Of a stretch of 64,000 nucleotides of DNA, positions 35,691-48,313 are shown in pieces. The position numbers were made by a program, and so were the translations under genes. This stretch comes from Euryodendron excelsum. Its lineage: Eukaryota; Streptophyta; Magnoliopsida; Ericales; Pentaphylacaceae. The notes beneath the pieces are model-generated. The model did not search any database, had not been told where the DNA came from, and worked only from the letters and a program-made list of their open reading frames with translations. Within the stretch, counting starts at the first letter, position 1, and the number at the start of each line of letters is the position of its first letter. The stretch lies in NCBI GenBank assembly GCA_033060915.1, contig CM065394.1:21246001-21310000 (forward strand). Direction: 5' to 3'.

Positions 35691-37671
35691 TCATTTTGCA
35701 TCAACAAATTGATGTATTTCATCATAGTTGAGGACTGGATGAACTTCAAGGGATACTTGATCAGAACCCTTGTAAATATATTTATACAAATACTTCACAC
35801 TTGTAATACTCCTGTATATTTCCACGTTGATATAGCGATCATACTTCAAAAGGAGCCATGGGTTGTATGGAATGACCCAATTGTTATCAACCAATATTTG
35901 TGCATTATTGTGTGAATAAACTGACGTTCCTTCTCTTCTTCGATAAATTGGATACGAATCATTTGCCAAAGTGGTAACAACAGAAAATGGTTTAGGATAA
36001 TTTCTTTTACATTTCTTATTTTTCATGTAAGGGCACCGTTCATTATACATACCGCACAGATCTTGGATCATGTGTGTAAGAACAATATTATGAAATTCAG
36101 GCTCTTCTTTTTTGTTTGGAATTTCTGCTCTTATCACATGATCATAATTATCTAGAGTGCGTAGTTTATCATTCTCATCAAAAATAAGTACGATGTGTAC
36201 GTGTGGAAAACTCCTTTTCTGGTACTCAATTAGATACACGTATACAATAACTTTGCCCATAACATGTTTAACAAAAATGTCCTTTTTAAACTCCTCAAAT
36301 TTGGATCGAAATACTTTAGTAAGTAGATCAAGACAATCATGAGGAGCTTGTCTAGGTAATAGCTCATTTTGAATTTCCTTCTAATTATAATTACATGTCA
36401 TCGTGAGAAAAAGATCAGGTTTACCAAACTTCTGGACTAAAGCCATTGCATCTTGATAACGTTGGTACATATCACGTGAACTTCCAACAAACGATGATGG
36501 TAGTATAGTTCTTCGTCCCACGTCACCTATTCAATTTTGGCTACATTAACATTAGAATTTTGTATAAACAAAAAAAGAATTGTAATATTAATTTTTTTCC
36601 GAACATAGGTGACAACTCATACCAGCAAAATTGCTGCCTATATTTAAGGAATCTTGGAATCCAACATACAATTCTGCTCGTATGTCATTATGGTGTTCTT
36701 GTAACCATCTAAGCTTGTGACACTCAATATTGACAAAATTATCAATCACATATTGTTGCAGAAGATGTCCCTCACGAAGAAAAGTTGATTAATGATTCTG
36801 TCGAATCTAAACAGACGTATATTGATAGCCAGTAAGTGCAATATGAGGTGTTAAAAAAAAGAAGAAATTCAATATTAATTGAAACTAATATAATTCACCT
36901 GTAACATATATGCATAATAGTCATGACGTGTCACATTCGTTCCAGTATCATTGCGGCTATTTACATCCCATTCATAAGTACCATAAGGTAACATCAAGGG
37001 ATATTGCAATGGATCATAGAAGCCAACAACATCTTGTACATTAATAAGCCGACCGTTAGTAGATTGAACCATAATCTCTTCTGTTCATATTTGCAGCTTC
37101 ATCCCCACTGACTACAATTGCAGTAATTTGAGAAGTAATAGGAAGAGTGTATTGATGTTGATCAGATAATTGTTATCTAATAATAAGCTTAAAGTTGTGA
37201 ACATTTGTACGTTGCACTATTCGACGAAACATATTCACAAATGGGTTATTAACATCCAATATATGCTTTATCTTCTCAATTAATCCCCTTTGTAGTCCAT
37301 CAATTTCTAATATTCGATTTTTAACTTTATGATCAGTGTCATATATGTAAAGTTGCAAATATCGAGGCCTTTCACATGCGTTGGGTAGCAAACTTCTAAT
37401 TTTATGGTAGATCGCACCTTGTGCATGAAAAGTGTACACACCTATTGTCCTCCCAACTAGATGTTCATCAATGTGTACTCCCATTGAAGTGAAAAAGAAT
37501 ACATGACTATACGCTCGAATGTTCTGTCTAAAATGTCGACCATGTATAATTTGATTTGAGAGAAGTTCAACCATCTCGGTTAGAACTGGTATTAGAGGTA
37601 ATTGAGTTCTTCCATTTTTACAATACCTGTCATACAACTCATGAAGGAATAGTTGTGCTTGGCAATGTGGA
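35691..37671 (-). pseudogene. Helitron Rep (HUH endonuclease) and N-terminal region, broken
   Basis: The segment 35,691-36,260 has the HUH motif as HVH (36,195-36,203, in FPHVHIVL) and the tyrosine motif KYLYKYIYKG (about 35,766-35,798), the nicking residues of Helitron Rep. Upstream are YDPLQYPLMLPYGTYEW and DYYAYMLQVNY (36,875-37,072). The N-terminal block 37,173-37,671 has RAYSHVFFFTSMGVHIDE and AQGAIYHKIRSLLPN. A GT-AG interval near 36,535-36,630 could be an intron. The reading frame is cut at 37,671 by the gypsy LTR and resumes at 54,002. Confidence 0.88.
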
Positions 37672-38165
37672 TGATTACTCTCGGAAATAGTAATCTCTAA
37701 GCCCAAACCAGTAGTTGATTAGTTAAATTTAGTTGTTAATTTAGTATTTTAACTCCCAAAATGTATTAAACCCCTTTTGTACACTTTTCGTAGGAATTGG
37801 AGCTTAAAACGAGGCAAATGGGCAAAAAATAAGAAGATCATTCGATCGGGCCAATATATTGATCGATCGGCCGATTGAACAGTCCTTTGAAGGTTCGATC
37901 GGCTGATCGATCGCAAAGCATCCCATTCAATCGGTGATGTCAGAATAGCCTCCAACAGAGAACAAAAAGCAAACTTCAAAGGGGGCGTTTTTCCGATCGA
38001 TCGGCTGTTCGATTGGTGACGTCGGAGCAGCCTCAAACAGAGAACACAAAGTAAACTTCAAAGAGGGTCCTAATCTGTTCAATTGGGGCTTCGATCGCCA
38101 TGGCCGTTCAATCGCACTTCTTCACCGATCCATCGGTCTGTAAACAAATCTAATTCTCTGCAGAA

Positions 38166-38173
38166 TATAAAAG
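38166..38173 (+). promoter_or_regulatory. TATA box of gypsy 5' LTR
   Basis: TATAAAAG lies just after the GATCGATCGG-rich block; the same site in the 3' LTR is 53,004-53,011. Confidence 0.6.
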
Positions 38174-38646
38174 CTGTGTGTGCGGGGACAAAAGGGAAAT
38201 TCGAGAATTTTCAGATCTGGACAGAGGGAAGCAGCTTTCAATGAACTTTTGGGAGATTTTGTAAGGTTTTGGTTAGGCTTTCATGAAAACTTTGTCATTT
38301 TGTTATTTATTTCTCTTTGTATTATTGTAAATGAATGTTTTTGTATGAAGTTGATGTTTCTCTCAATTTCTTGCCATTTTCTCTCACTTTTTTAAAAATC
38401 AAACACTAATTTCTCTTTTTTTAATGTTAGATTTACCTTCATTTATGCTTTTTATTATGGATTCTAGTAGTTAAACATCTCTTGGATGTGGTTGTAAAGA
38501 TTTACCAAGGATCTTCAAGGGTTTAAAATGAAATGTATAAACTTTAAAGCTATAACTCTAGATTTCTATGGTTTTATTTGATTGAGTATGAGATTCATTG
38601 GAAAACTTAGATTCATAACCCCTCTTGGTAAAATTTATGCACAACT

Positions 38647-40497
38647 TTATTGGACCAAAAGGTAACTCAAGGCGGGGGGTGAATTGGGTTTTTAAAAAAT
38701 TAAAGGCAATTAAGATTAATTAAAATTAATCTAATTAATGTAATAGTGAACAATCTATATATATGTAATATAATTAAAACAAGAATGAAAAACAGAGCAA
38801 TAGAAACCATACCGAGAATTACTGAGGTTCAACACAATTCATGGTCTACGTCCTCACCCCAACATCCCTTTGAAGTTTTTCTCCACTATGTAATCTCCAA
38901 TTACAAATGGATGTTGATTGACCAAATGCTCAGCTCACTGTAAACAATAATTTCTTTTCAAATTCTTCTAATCACCAAGTGGTTTTGTCCAAGCTCTACT
39001 CAAATTTGTGAGAGTTTTTCTTTAATAAGAGAACTCTTAAACTCTCACTTACAAGTGAATAAAGAAATGCAAACGAATTACAAACTCTATATCAAGATCG
39101 GATTGAACAATAAAAGCTCACTTAATGAAGACAAGAGGAATGTTTAGGTTTTTTAGTTTGATTAGTCAGTGGATATTGGTTTCTTGTATGTCTCTTTGTA
39201 TAAATGCAATTGGAAGCTTGTATATAAACCCCTGTATTGATTTCGTTCGTTGGAAATTATTGGGGATTATTTAATGCAAGTCCAGTTTGTTATAATGTTA
39301 GAAAAACTAGCCGTTATCTCGCAGGTGTTGACTCTTGGTTCCATATATTAACTCATTTGGTCTACATTTTTCAGATACTGTCCGCTGTCTCCATGTGTCG
39401 ACTCTTCATTTTCATGAGTCGACTCATTGATCATTCTGTCTTCAAGTTATTTTACTTTTGTCTTCATGAGTCGACACTTTATTTTCATGTGTCCACTCAT
39501 TGCACAAAAATCTTGCTTTTGTCTTCATGTGTCTACTTTTCATTTTCATGTGTCGACTCATTGCACAAAAAGCTTACTTCTGTCTTCATGTGTCTACTCT
39601 TCATTTTCACAAGTCGACTCGTTGCCCAGAAATCTTCACTCTGTCTTCCAATGATCAAGTTCATCTTCAGCAATATTATAAGATCTTCAAGGAGTCTTCT
39701 CTGTAGGGTATTATGATCAATCAAAATCTTCAATACAACAAGATTGTTCTCTATTCAATTTGGATTAAATTCTTCATTTGATAATTCTCTTTTCTTAATT
39801 TCAAAACTGTTAGGATTTCATACAATTAATGTTGATCTCTTCTTCTTTGTTGTCAAGTTTTCTCTTTTATTGCCAAGTTTTCTTTTTCATGTAGAGTTTC
39901 AAAATGCTTCATTATCAATATTTTCTCTTTGCTAGTAATTCTTCTTTTTTCTTTAAGATTACTTCAATGAGACTTGTATAAGTTTGATGAAATCTATTCA
40001 TACATATTGTCTTCATTAATTCTTTACATCTCAGAAAAATTCTTTTGCTTGGATTCTTTGTAGAGATCATGCAATTAAGATGAATATTCTTCTCAAGCGA
40101 CTTCAATCACAGTATCTTGAATTGATCTTTGTACACTTGATGAAGTTTTCTTTTAAGCATTTTCAATCTCTTTGAGTGCAAGTTAGCTTCATTGAGTCTT
40201 TCCATACTTGATGAAAACTTTATTTGAACACCTTCAATCTCTTCGAATGCAAATCATTTGTTTGAAGTAGAAATAGGTGATATTGCTCTTGTTTGGTTCA
40301 TTGCATAACTCTTAGAGTCCATTGCTTGATCCTAAGTTTATTGTGCATTCTCTTTGACATGTATTCAGACTTAAGGTTGAATTTTTAAGTCTAAATTTTA
40401 ACTTTTATTAATCTGCACACTAATCAAATGCATTAGTAAAATAACACAAGGTTTGGTTATCATCAAAATCAACATGAGAATCAATCTTGAGTCAACA
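38647..40497 (-). mobile_element. 1.85-kb non-coding repeat inserted in the gypsy 5' LTR
   Basis: The gypsy 3' LTR has no counterpart, so the borders are clear to a few bases. AACT flanks both sides (4 bp). On the minus strand it begins TGTTGACTCAAG, and the same sequence recurs in inverted orientation at 63,920-64,000. A TGGACCAAAAGG end lies at 38,651. No protein is recognised. It may be an LTR or a small non-autonomous element. Confidence 0.75.
39460..39642. repeat. Three tandem 61-bp units
   Basis: The units start at 39,460, 39,521 and 39,582. Each has GTCTTCATG, a GTCGACTCATTGC-like core and AATCTT. Divergence between units is modest. Confidence 0.85.
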
Positions 40498-41022
40498 AAC
40501 TCAATATTTGGTATAGGTATTGCACATTTTTAAAGTTTAATTCTAGGGTGCTACTTAGATTTCATCTTTACACTCAATCAAACATGAACCCAAGTATTTA
40601 TGGTCAAAATCTTCTGAATCAAGAATCCAAGATGCGATTCTTGATTTGAGTTGTAAAACTCTTAATTGAAACCCTTGTTGTGAATTGGTGGATTGAATCA
40701 ATCATATCCAAGCTTTTTCATAATTGCATATAAATTAGATTTTATCGCCTTCATTAATTGTTAAGTACTTGCACTAGTCATAGAACAACCATTATCTCAA
40801 AACTAACAAGTTTTCGATCTCTGTTATATTAGAAAAAGAAAAGATTCTCATTTGCAATTTATAATGATAAGTTCCCGTGCTAATTAAGTGTTATTTGCTA
40901 TATTTATAGAATTTTTTTGAGAGAGAACGACATCAAATTTTTCGATTTTTACTACATCACGACCCTCGTATTCTTGAGGGGTAATTCTATTTGTGAAGCA
41001 CATCTGGGAGCGAACCAAGTTT

Positions 41023-41040
41023 TGGCGGTGTTTCCGGGGA
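41023..41040 (+). other. Gypsy primer-binding site
   Basis: TGGCGGTGTTTCCGGGGA, five bases after the LTR end, resembles the Athila-group site TGGCGCCGTTGCCGGGGA with three changes. Confidence 0.75.
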
Positions 41041-41393
41041 GTTCGTAGGCGAAATCGACATTGAACGGATGGTAAGGATTGCAAAAGAAAATTAAAAAAA
41101 AAAGCAAAAAAGGGTGGATTTCATCACCACCCCTGAAGGAAGCATCTACGGGCTATGGGCCCAACTACATTCTCATTTCCCTTAAGGTGTTTTGTTTTTC
41201 TAGGATTATTTTTATTTTTATTAGTTTCTTTTGTTTGTTATAGTATAATTGCATTGCATATCGTTAGAAAATTTTTCCTTTTCGGGAGTATTTAGTGGAG
41301 ATAGGTTAGTATGTTTAAGGTGCAAATTGGTGGTACGTTTTATGCATGTGGAGATTGAAGGTATAAGATTGAATTGAGAAAAAAAAACAGCCA

Positions 41394-43655
41394 TTGTTTG
41401 GCCTAGAATCGGAAAAAGCCATTGTCCGGCCTAAGGAATTGTGTATGATGTGCTGGACGACCCAAACGGTCCAACCTTATGAGTGCATTTATTCTTGCAT
41501 GTCATTTTTCATTAGGGACGTACACCATCGTCTTGTGAGAATTGAGAGTATTGAGAGCATTGAGAGTAATGAGAGCACAAACACATCTTCACCAACACCT
41601 AACTTATCATTAGTGGTTGACCAAGGTTTCATCCTAATGGCAAATCTAAATGAAGCAGGGTTACCTAATGTTTCACCCATTCATCTCAATGTCCAACTCA
41701 ACGCAGATGGTAATGAGAAGTTTGAAAGAGGGAGCAACCATGGCGACGTGGCGGTTCCCCCTCTACGAACTCTACGGGATTACCTAAACCCACTAAGACA
41801 AGTACCAACATCGTGTATTGTTTTCCTGTCTCACCACAACACTCTAAACATTAGGTCGGGAATGATGCAAATGTTGCCTCAATTCCATGAAATGGACTCG
41901 AAACAACCCTACATTTTCTTAAGGAATTTAAGGATGCTTGTTCGATTGTAGTGGACAACTCGTGTCCAAGGGAAGTATTTTTTTTTTAAACTTTTCCTGT
42001 TTTGTTTGAAGGACAAGGCCAAGCTTTGGTTTAATTCAATGCGACCCATGTCTATCCACTCTTAGGCTACTCTTCAAGGGGAATTTTTTAGTAATTTTTT
42101 TTTTTGAAAATCAAACCGAAGCCATAAAAAGGAAAATTTCTCAATTTTCTCCTATGTTGGGGGAAACTTTCTTTCAATGTTGGGAGAGGTTCAAAGACCT
42201 CTTAAATTCTTGTCCTCATCACGGTTTTGCTGATTAACATGTCATCAACACATTTTATTCTTCTTTGACACCCCAACTTAAGCAATTTGTCAACTTAAGC
42301 AATTTGTCGACTCCATGTGTGCTGGGACTTTTTTTGACAAATAACCCCATGAGGTATACAATTACTTTGACACCTTAGCAAATAAGGCTAGAGATTGGGC
42401 ACTTACCGGGACCTAAAATCCCGAGGGTCGCTCCATTCACCTAGGGGTGAGAAGATATCAATTTAAGGAAGTTGATGATGTCAATGCTAGGGTAGCCACC
42501 TTGGCAAGAAAGTTAGAGGCTCTTAAGGTGAAAAAGGTTCAATTGGTGGAGAGTGAAGAGATGAGAGAAACATATTGTCTTGTGTGTGAAACTTCGGAGC
42601 ATAACACCTCTTCATGCCCAATCATTTCGGGTGTGAAGGAGGTTTCGCATGGCCAAGTTAACGCAATTGGCCAATATCCAAAAGAAAGGGGCAACTCCTA
42701 TTCTAACACATACAATCCAAGATGGAGAGATCATCGCAACTTTGGGTGGAGGAATGAGGGGACTTCAAACTCCCACAACTACCAAGGAGGGTATCAAAAC
42801 CCTCAATCATACCAAGCACCTCCTCCACCTCCACAAGCACTCCAACCCCAACATCAACCTTACCAACAAGCACCCATGACTCAATTTCAAAATCAACCAA
42901 GGCTGTATCAACCCCTCCATGAGAAACCAATAGAGGATAATGTTTATCAACTTGCTAATGACATAGGGGGGCTAGTATAAGGGTTGATAAGCAAAAAAAG
43001 GTGCTCGATCAACACTTTAGGTTGCTTGAGGATATACAAAAGAAAATATCTACATTGACACAAGCTTTAACTCATTACATACCTGGAAGATTCTTGACTC
43101 AACCTCAACCTAATCCGACGGTTAGGCAAGTACACATAACGGAGGGTAAGAATGACCCTAACTCGAGTCATGAACAAGTATAAATCATAACCACCCTTAG
43201 AAGTGGCAAGACCATTGACAAAACCATCCCACCTTGGGATGAGACTTCTAGAGTGAGTGTTGACAAAGAAGAAAAAGCAAAAGAGAAAGAAGAAAAGAGT
43301 CGAGAGAGGGGGAGGAAACCGTAGCCAACCCCGTTGAGATTTTGAGTGAGAGTGAAAGGGAGAAGAGGAGGGACATAATAAAACATGCTCCCTTCCCACA
43401 AAGGTTGACTAAACCTAAAAATGAACTTCTAAATGCTAAAATTTATGAAGTGTTCAAGCAAGTAAAGGTCAACATTCCTATCCTTGATGTAATCAAGCAA
43501 ATACCTTCATATACAAAGTTCTTAAAGGACTTGTGTACTTTCAAGAAAAGGTTACGTGTCAAGGAAACCGCCATGATGAATGAGAATCAAAGTGCTATTT
43601 TGCAATGCAAAACTGTGCCAAATATCTCGGATGTCCTATCATTTCTTGTACCATA
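41394..43655 (+). pseudogene. Gypsy gag, frameshifted
   Basis: The capsid-coding frame is broken into pieces. One piece (41,394-41,951) contains VPPLRTLRDYLNP, the usual Athila-type gag entry motif. A second (42,447-42,980) has a CCHC zinc knuckle, CLVCETSEHNTSSC, with exact CX2CX4HX4C spacing, then a Pro/Gln-rich tail. Stops and shifts occur near 41,951-42,440 and 42,980-43,340. Confidence 0.8.
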
Positions 43656-45716
43656 AGAAACACCAAGATAGATCGAGCCTTGTTGGATTTAGGGTCTAGT
43701 GTCAATCTTTTACTCTTTTCGATGTATAAAGAACTTGGCCTAGGAGAATTGAGTCCTACTTGAGTTACTTTGCAATTGGTGGATCGTTCTATCAAGGTTC
43801 CAAGAGGTATCATTGAAGATGTTCTCATCCAAATTGATAACTTTTACTTCCCGGTCAATTTCATAGTCCTAGTGCTATTTTGGGACGTCCTTTCCTAGCT
43901 ACTTTCAATGCCATCATTCATTGTAGGAATGGGTTAGTGAAATTGTCATTTGGCAACACCACCTTTGAGCTTAACATCTTTTTGGTTACCAAACAAAAAA
44001 GAGAATGTGAGGATATTCGGGAGGTTGATATTATAGAAAGCATAGTTTAAGACCATTTTGATAATGAGGTCTTTGAGGACCCATTGGAGCGAGCATTAGT
44101 GAGAGGTGAATCGCACGCTTCACTTGATAGTGAGAGCATGGCGTTGAGTGAGGTTTCTCACTTAAAAGGGTGAGAGTGAGCAGTGTCTACATGTGGGTTA
44201 ATGGACCCTTTCTTTTGAACCTCTATATCTTAGTGCTGATAAACCAATTCCTTCGGAGGAGAAGCCTCCCATTCTCGAGAGGAAGCCTTTGCATTCCAAC
44301 TTAAAGTATGCATTTTTAGGGGATGGAGAGTCTTACCTGGTTGTGATTTCCTCTAACTTATCTTGGAGTCAAGAGGAAGGGTTGATAACATTGCTTAAGA
44401 AACATAGAAAAGCCCTAGGATGGACCATCGCCGATCTTCATGGGATTAGTCCTCTCGTGTGCACTCACCGAACCTTCTTAGAAGATGAGGCTAAATCCGT
44501 TCGTCAAATGCAAAGGCGATTGAATCTGAATATGAAGGAAGTGGTTAAGGGTGAGGTTTTAAAATTGTTAGATGTGGGTATCATCTACCCCATCTTTGAT
44601 TCAAAATGGGTGAGTCCAACCCAAGTGGTGCCTAAGAAATCGGGTTTTACAGTAGTAAGGAATGACAAGAATGAGTTAGTGCCAACCCATGTGCAAACCA
44701 GGTGGTGAATGTGCATTGATTATCGTTACCTTAACACTGTGACCCGTAAGGACCATTTTCCTTTACCATTCCCTGATCAAGTTTTAGAGAGAGTATTCGA
44801 CAAGGCTTTCTATTATTTTCTAGATGGATACTCAGGGTATAATCAAATTGATGTAGCTCTTAAGAATCAAACTAAGACAACATTCACTTGTCCCTTTAGC
44901 ACATATGCTTATAAACATATGCCCTTCAGGTTAGGTAATGCACCGACAACATTTCAAAGGTGCATAATGAGCATATTTAGCGACATGGTTAAGCAAATCG
45001 TTGAAGTCTTCGTGGATGATTTTTTCATCTATGGGGATACTTATGAGGGTTATCTTGGGAACCTAGGGAGAGTTTTGATGAGATGTGAGGAGAGTAACCT
45101 TGTACTCAATTGAGAGAAATGTCATTTTACGGTTACTAGTGGTATAGTTTTGGACCATATTGTGTCGGCCCACGGGCTTGAGGTGGATAAGGCAAAGATT
45201 GAACTAATTCAAAAATTGCCTGCCCCAACTTGTGTGAAGGAGGTTAGATCATTTCTTGGGCATGCCAGTTTCTATCGGCATTTCATTGAGGGCTTTAGTG
45301 CAATTTCTAGGCCTATGTGTCATCTCTTGTCCTATGATATCCCATTTGAGTGGACATCGTCTTGTCAATAAGCTTTTGACAAGTTGAAAGGACTGTTAAC
45401 ATCAGCCCCAATCATTCGTGCACCCAATTGGTCTCTTCCATTCGAGCTAATGTGTGATGCTAGCGACTATGCCATGGGGGCTGTCCTAGGAAAAAGAGTT
45501 AATAAGAAGCCGTACGTCATTTATTATGCTTCTAAAACTCTCAATGAAGCTCAAATCAACTATACCACAACTAAAAAGGAACTCCTTGCGGTAGTTTTTG
45601 CACTAGACAAATTTAGGTCTTACTTGATTGGGTCATTGGTCATTATTTACACCGACCATGCGGCTCTAAAGTATCTTCTCACTAAACTCGATGCAAAATC
45701 GCGTCTCATTTGGTAG
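43656..45716 (+). pseudogene. Gypsy protease, reverse transcriptase and RNase H, broken
   Basis: The protease motif LLDLGSSVNLL lies near 43,680. RT begins about 44,289 and includes CIDYRYLNTVTRKDHFPLPF, LDGYSGYNQI and the catalytic FVDD box (45,009-45,020). RNase H (45,384-45,716) has CDASDYAMGAVLG, TTKKELLAVVFALDKF and YTDHAALKYL. In-frame stops separate the parts at about 44,708, 45,113, 45,371 and 45,716, so the polyprotein cannot be made intact. Confidence 0.9.
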
Positions 45717-45746
45717 ATACTTTAGCTCCAAGAGTTTCATATTGAA

Positions 45747-47191
45747 ATGCATCATAAGAAAGGGGTTGAAAATGTGGTTTCGGACCATTTGTCTTGGCTT
45801 CCCTTTCATGGGCGAGCCATGGACTCAATCTCTATCAATGAGCACTTCCTGTATGAGCATCTCATGCATGTGAATGCCATTGAGCAAGTTTCAACCCCTT
45901 GGATTACAGACATTACGAACTACCTTGTGACCGATGAGATTCCATCCATATAGTCATCTACTGACAAGCGTAAATTCTTTCGGAATGTGCGTTATTTTTT
46001 GTGAGATGATCCTTATTTGTGTACGTATTGTCCAGACCAAATCATTCGCCGGTGTGTCCCAAATCATAAATTTCAACAAGTAATAGAGTTTTGCCACTCT
46101 TATGCTTGCGGAGGACATTTTTTCTCTAAGAAAACCATGGCCAAAATTTTACAATGTGGGCTTTATTGGCCAACCATGTTCAAGGATGTGCATACCTTTT
46201 GTCTTGCATGTAAAATGTGCCAACGATTAGGAACACTTTCTAAGAGACACATTATACTTCTTCACCCCATTACCATTTTGGAAATATTCAATTATTGGGG
46301 GATCAATTTCATAGAACCATTTCCTAATTCATGTGGGTACCTTTTCATTCTTGTTGTTGTTGACTATGTTTCAAAATGAGTGGAAGCAATTGCCACCCGA
46401 AGCAATGACCACCAAGTGATCTTGCGATTTTTTAAAGAGAACATATTTTGTAATTATGGCATACCCTGAGCCGTGATAAGTGATGACAGTTCACATTTTT
46501 GTAACAAACCTTTTGCATCTTTAATGCGTAAGTATGAAGTGGTCCATAAGGTTAGACTACCATACCATCATCAAATGCAAGGGCAAGTAGAGTTGGCCAA
46601 TAGGAAATCAAGCGTATTCTTGAGAAAACCGTCAATCCAAATAAGAAAGATTGGTCTCTTTGATTGACCGATGGCTTATGGGCTTACCGCATGAGGTATA
46701 AAACTATTCATGGTGCATCACCCTATAGACTTGTGTATGGAAAGACCTGTCATCTTCTCGTCGAAATTGAGCATAAAGCTTATTGGATGATTCGTCAATG
46801 TAATGAGGATATTGATATTGCGGGCACCCATCACAAACTCCAACTCAATGAACTAGATGAACTCCGTAATGATGCTTTTGAGAATGCCAAAATTACTGAG
46901 GCCTGGATGAAACGTTTTCATGACCAACTTATCATTCGAAAAACTTTCAAAGTTGGTCAGAAAGTGTTATTAGATGATTCACGATTACATCTATTTTCGA
47001 AAAAATTACGGAGTAAGTGGGTCGGACCATACCTTGTGAAAGAAGTGTTTTTCCGTGGGGTCGTCGAGGTGCAAAATCTCATGAACGGCTCGGCATTTAA
47101 GGTGAACGGTCAGCGGTTAAAGCCGTATTTTGAGTCGTTCCAAAGGGAGTTGGATTGTGTGGATCTCATTGATCCACCGGCCTTTGAGTGA
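45747..47191 (+). pseudogene. Gypsy integrase, broken
   Basis: The zinc-binding region H...H...CX2C is seen in CHSYACGGHF and CLACKMCQ (about 46,086-46,230). The catalytic core keeps Asp in VVVDYVSK, Asp in ISDDSSHF and Glu in GQVELANR (to about 46,600). A GPY/F module, SKWVGPYLV, lies at about 47,011-47,037. Stops at 45,953, 46,379 and 46,667 break the frame. The ORF ends DPPAFE at 47,191. Confidence 0.88.
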
Positions 47192-47454
47192 CATTGGTCT
47201 ATAGTGTTTTATAGTTTAGGAGTAGCTCTTCTATTTTCCTTTTTATAGGTTTGTTTTTCTTATCTTTTTGGTAGTTTAGTTGTGTACATTCGTGTTCCTG
47301 CCGTCCCGCCCACCTCGTTGTTCTTTTTCTCAACCATGTTTCTCATGTCTTACGGTTATGGCATGATTCTAGATGGGGGAGGGGGGGGGGGGCACCATTT
47401 GCATGTTGTTGTGAAAAATTGGAAAATTTTCTGCAGAACTTCAGAGAGAATTTT

Positions 47455-47640
47455 TTTGATCGATTGGTATGCCAAACCAATCAATCAGCTGATCGATCGC
47501 ATGAGTCGCGATCGAACGGCTGATTGAACGGTGAAGTTGCACGATTGATCGACCATGTGTGCATTTATTACCGCACCGATCGAAAGGAAGCAGTATCGAT
47601 CGATCGGCCATTCGATCGGTCAGGAGAGCTGCCTATATAA
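47455..47640 (+). promoter_or_regulatory. U3-like GATCGATCGG cluster with TATA box upstream of the extra ORF
   Basis: Between integrase and the extra ORF lies a block with GCTGATCGATCGCA and CGATCGATCGGC, closely matching the LTR U3, followed by CTATATAA (47,633-47,640). The extra ORF's ATG at 47,849 is about 210 bp downstream. This looks like an internal promoter derived from, or sharing origin with, U3. Function is inferred only. Confidence 0.5.
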
Positions 47641-47848
47641 ACCTGAGAGTTCACTGTTCATTTGCATTTGATCACGAAAGATAGAGAGTTTTTTGAGAGC
47701 CTTTTCATATTTCGGAGCAGTGAGGCTGTGCCAACTCACTTTGGTGGACCTTGCTTCATCTTTTCATGATTTTCTACGCTACGAGATGTATTCCTTCCAC
47801 CGATCTTTGTCCGTTTTTCCATTTTTAGTTTTACTTAATTAGAGGTAG

Positions 47849-48313
47849 ATGGTCGAGACTAAGAGTATGGAGGGTACATCTGGGGAGGGGGCTTCTCAGA
47901 CTCGGGCTCAGTTCTAGCAGCTCCAGCGAGAGCTAGCTAGGAGAGAGAGAGAGGGAGAGTATGATGCTACTCGTTTCAGGGTAGAGATTAGGAACAAGAG
48001 TTCGGTCGGTTATGGAATAGCCGTAAGGTGGTAGTGGAGAGGTGTTGGGTTGTGAGCCAGTTCGATAAGGAGCCATACCGTTGGCTCGAGCCATTGACCG
48101 ATCCCCAGTGGTTAGGATTAGCTTCTTTTAGAGGCCAGTACTCAGCCACCCTCGTGGCAGAGTTTATGGTCAACATATCATTGGACCCCGTTACTGGCGA
48201 CAGATATATTATTCACTCTTGGGTTCGAGGTAAGGATGTTGTTATCACCCCAGATTCTTTTGCTGAGCAGTTTGGTTTACTGGGGGTTGCTAACCCTCAG
48301 TTCTCATATGAAG
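47849..48313 (+). pseudogene. Gypsy extra ORF downstream of integrase, 5' part
   Basis: The ORF begins MVETKSMEGTSGEGASQ, then an early TAG and a shift. The frame from 48,028 has FDKEPYRWLEPLTDP, QWLGLASFRGQY and DRYIIHSWVRGKDVVITPDS, resembling the plant-transposon domain of Athila-group extra ORFs. Its role is unknown in this family. It is cut at 48,313 by an LTR element and continues at 50,082. Confidence 0.7.

Larger units (their letters stand above)
37672..41017 (+). repeat. 5' LTR of the gypsy element, interrupted
   Basis: Removing the insertion at 38,647-40,497 and its 4-bp repeat leaves 1,491 bp, against 1,492 bp for the 3' LTR. U3 carries an 82-bp tandem duplication (units starting about 37,933 and 38,015) and many GATCGATCGG-type motifs. 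Confidence 0.9.

Noticed and set aside
37749..38036. ORFs in the gypsy LTRs (also 52,705-53,029)
   Set aside because: They lie in U3 across the GATCGATCGG repeats, differ between the two LTRs, and have no known domain.
39460..39642. Regular short repeats that could suggest a CRISPR array
   Set aside because: Units are directly tandem without unique spacers, in a plant nuclear repeat.
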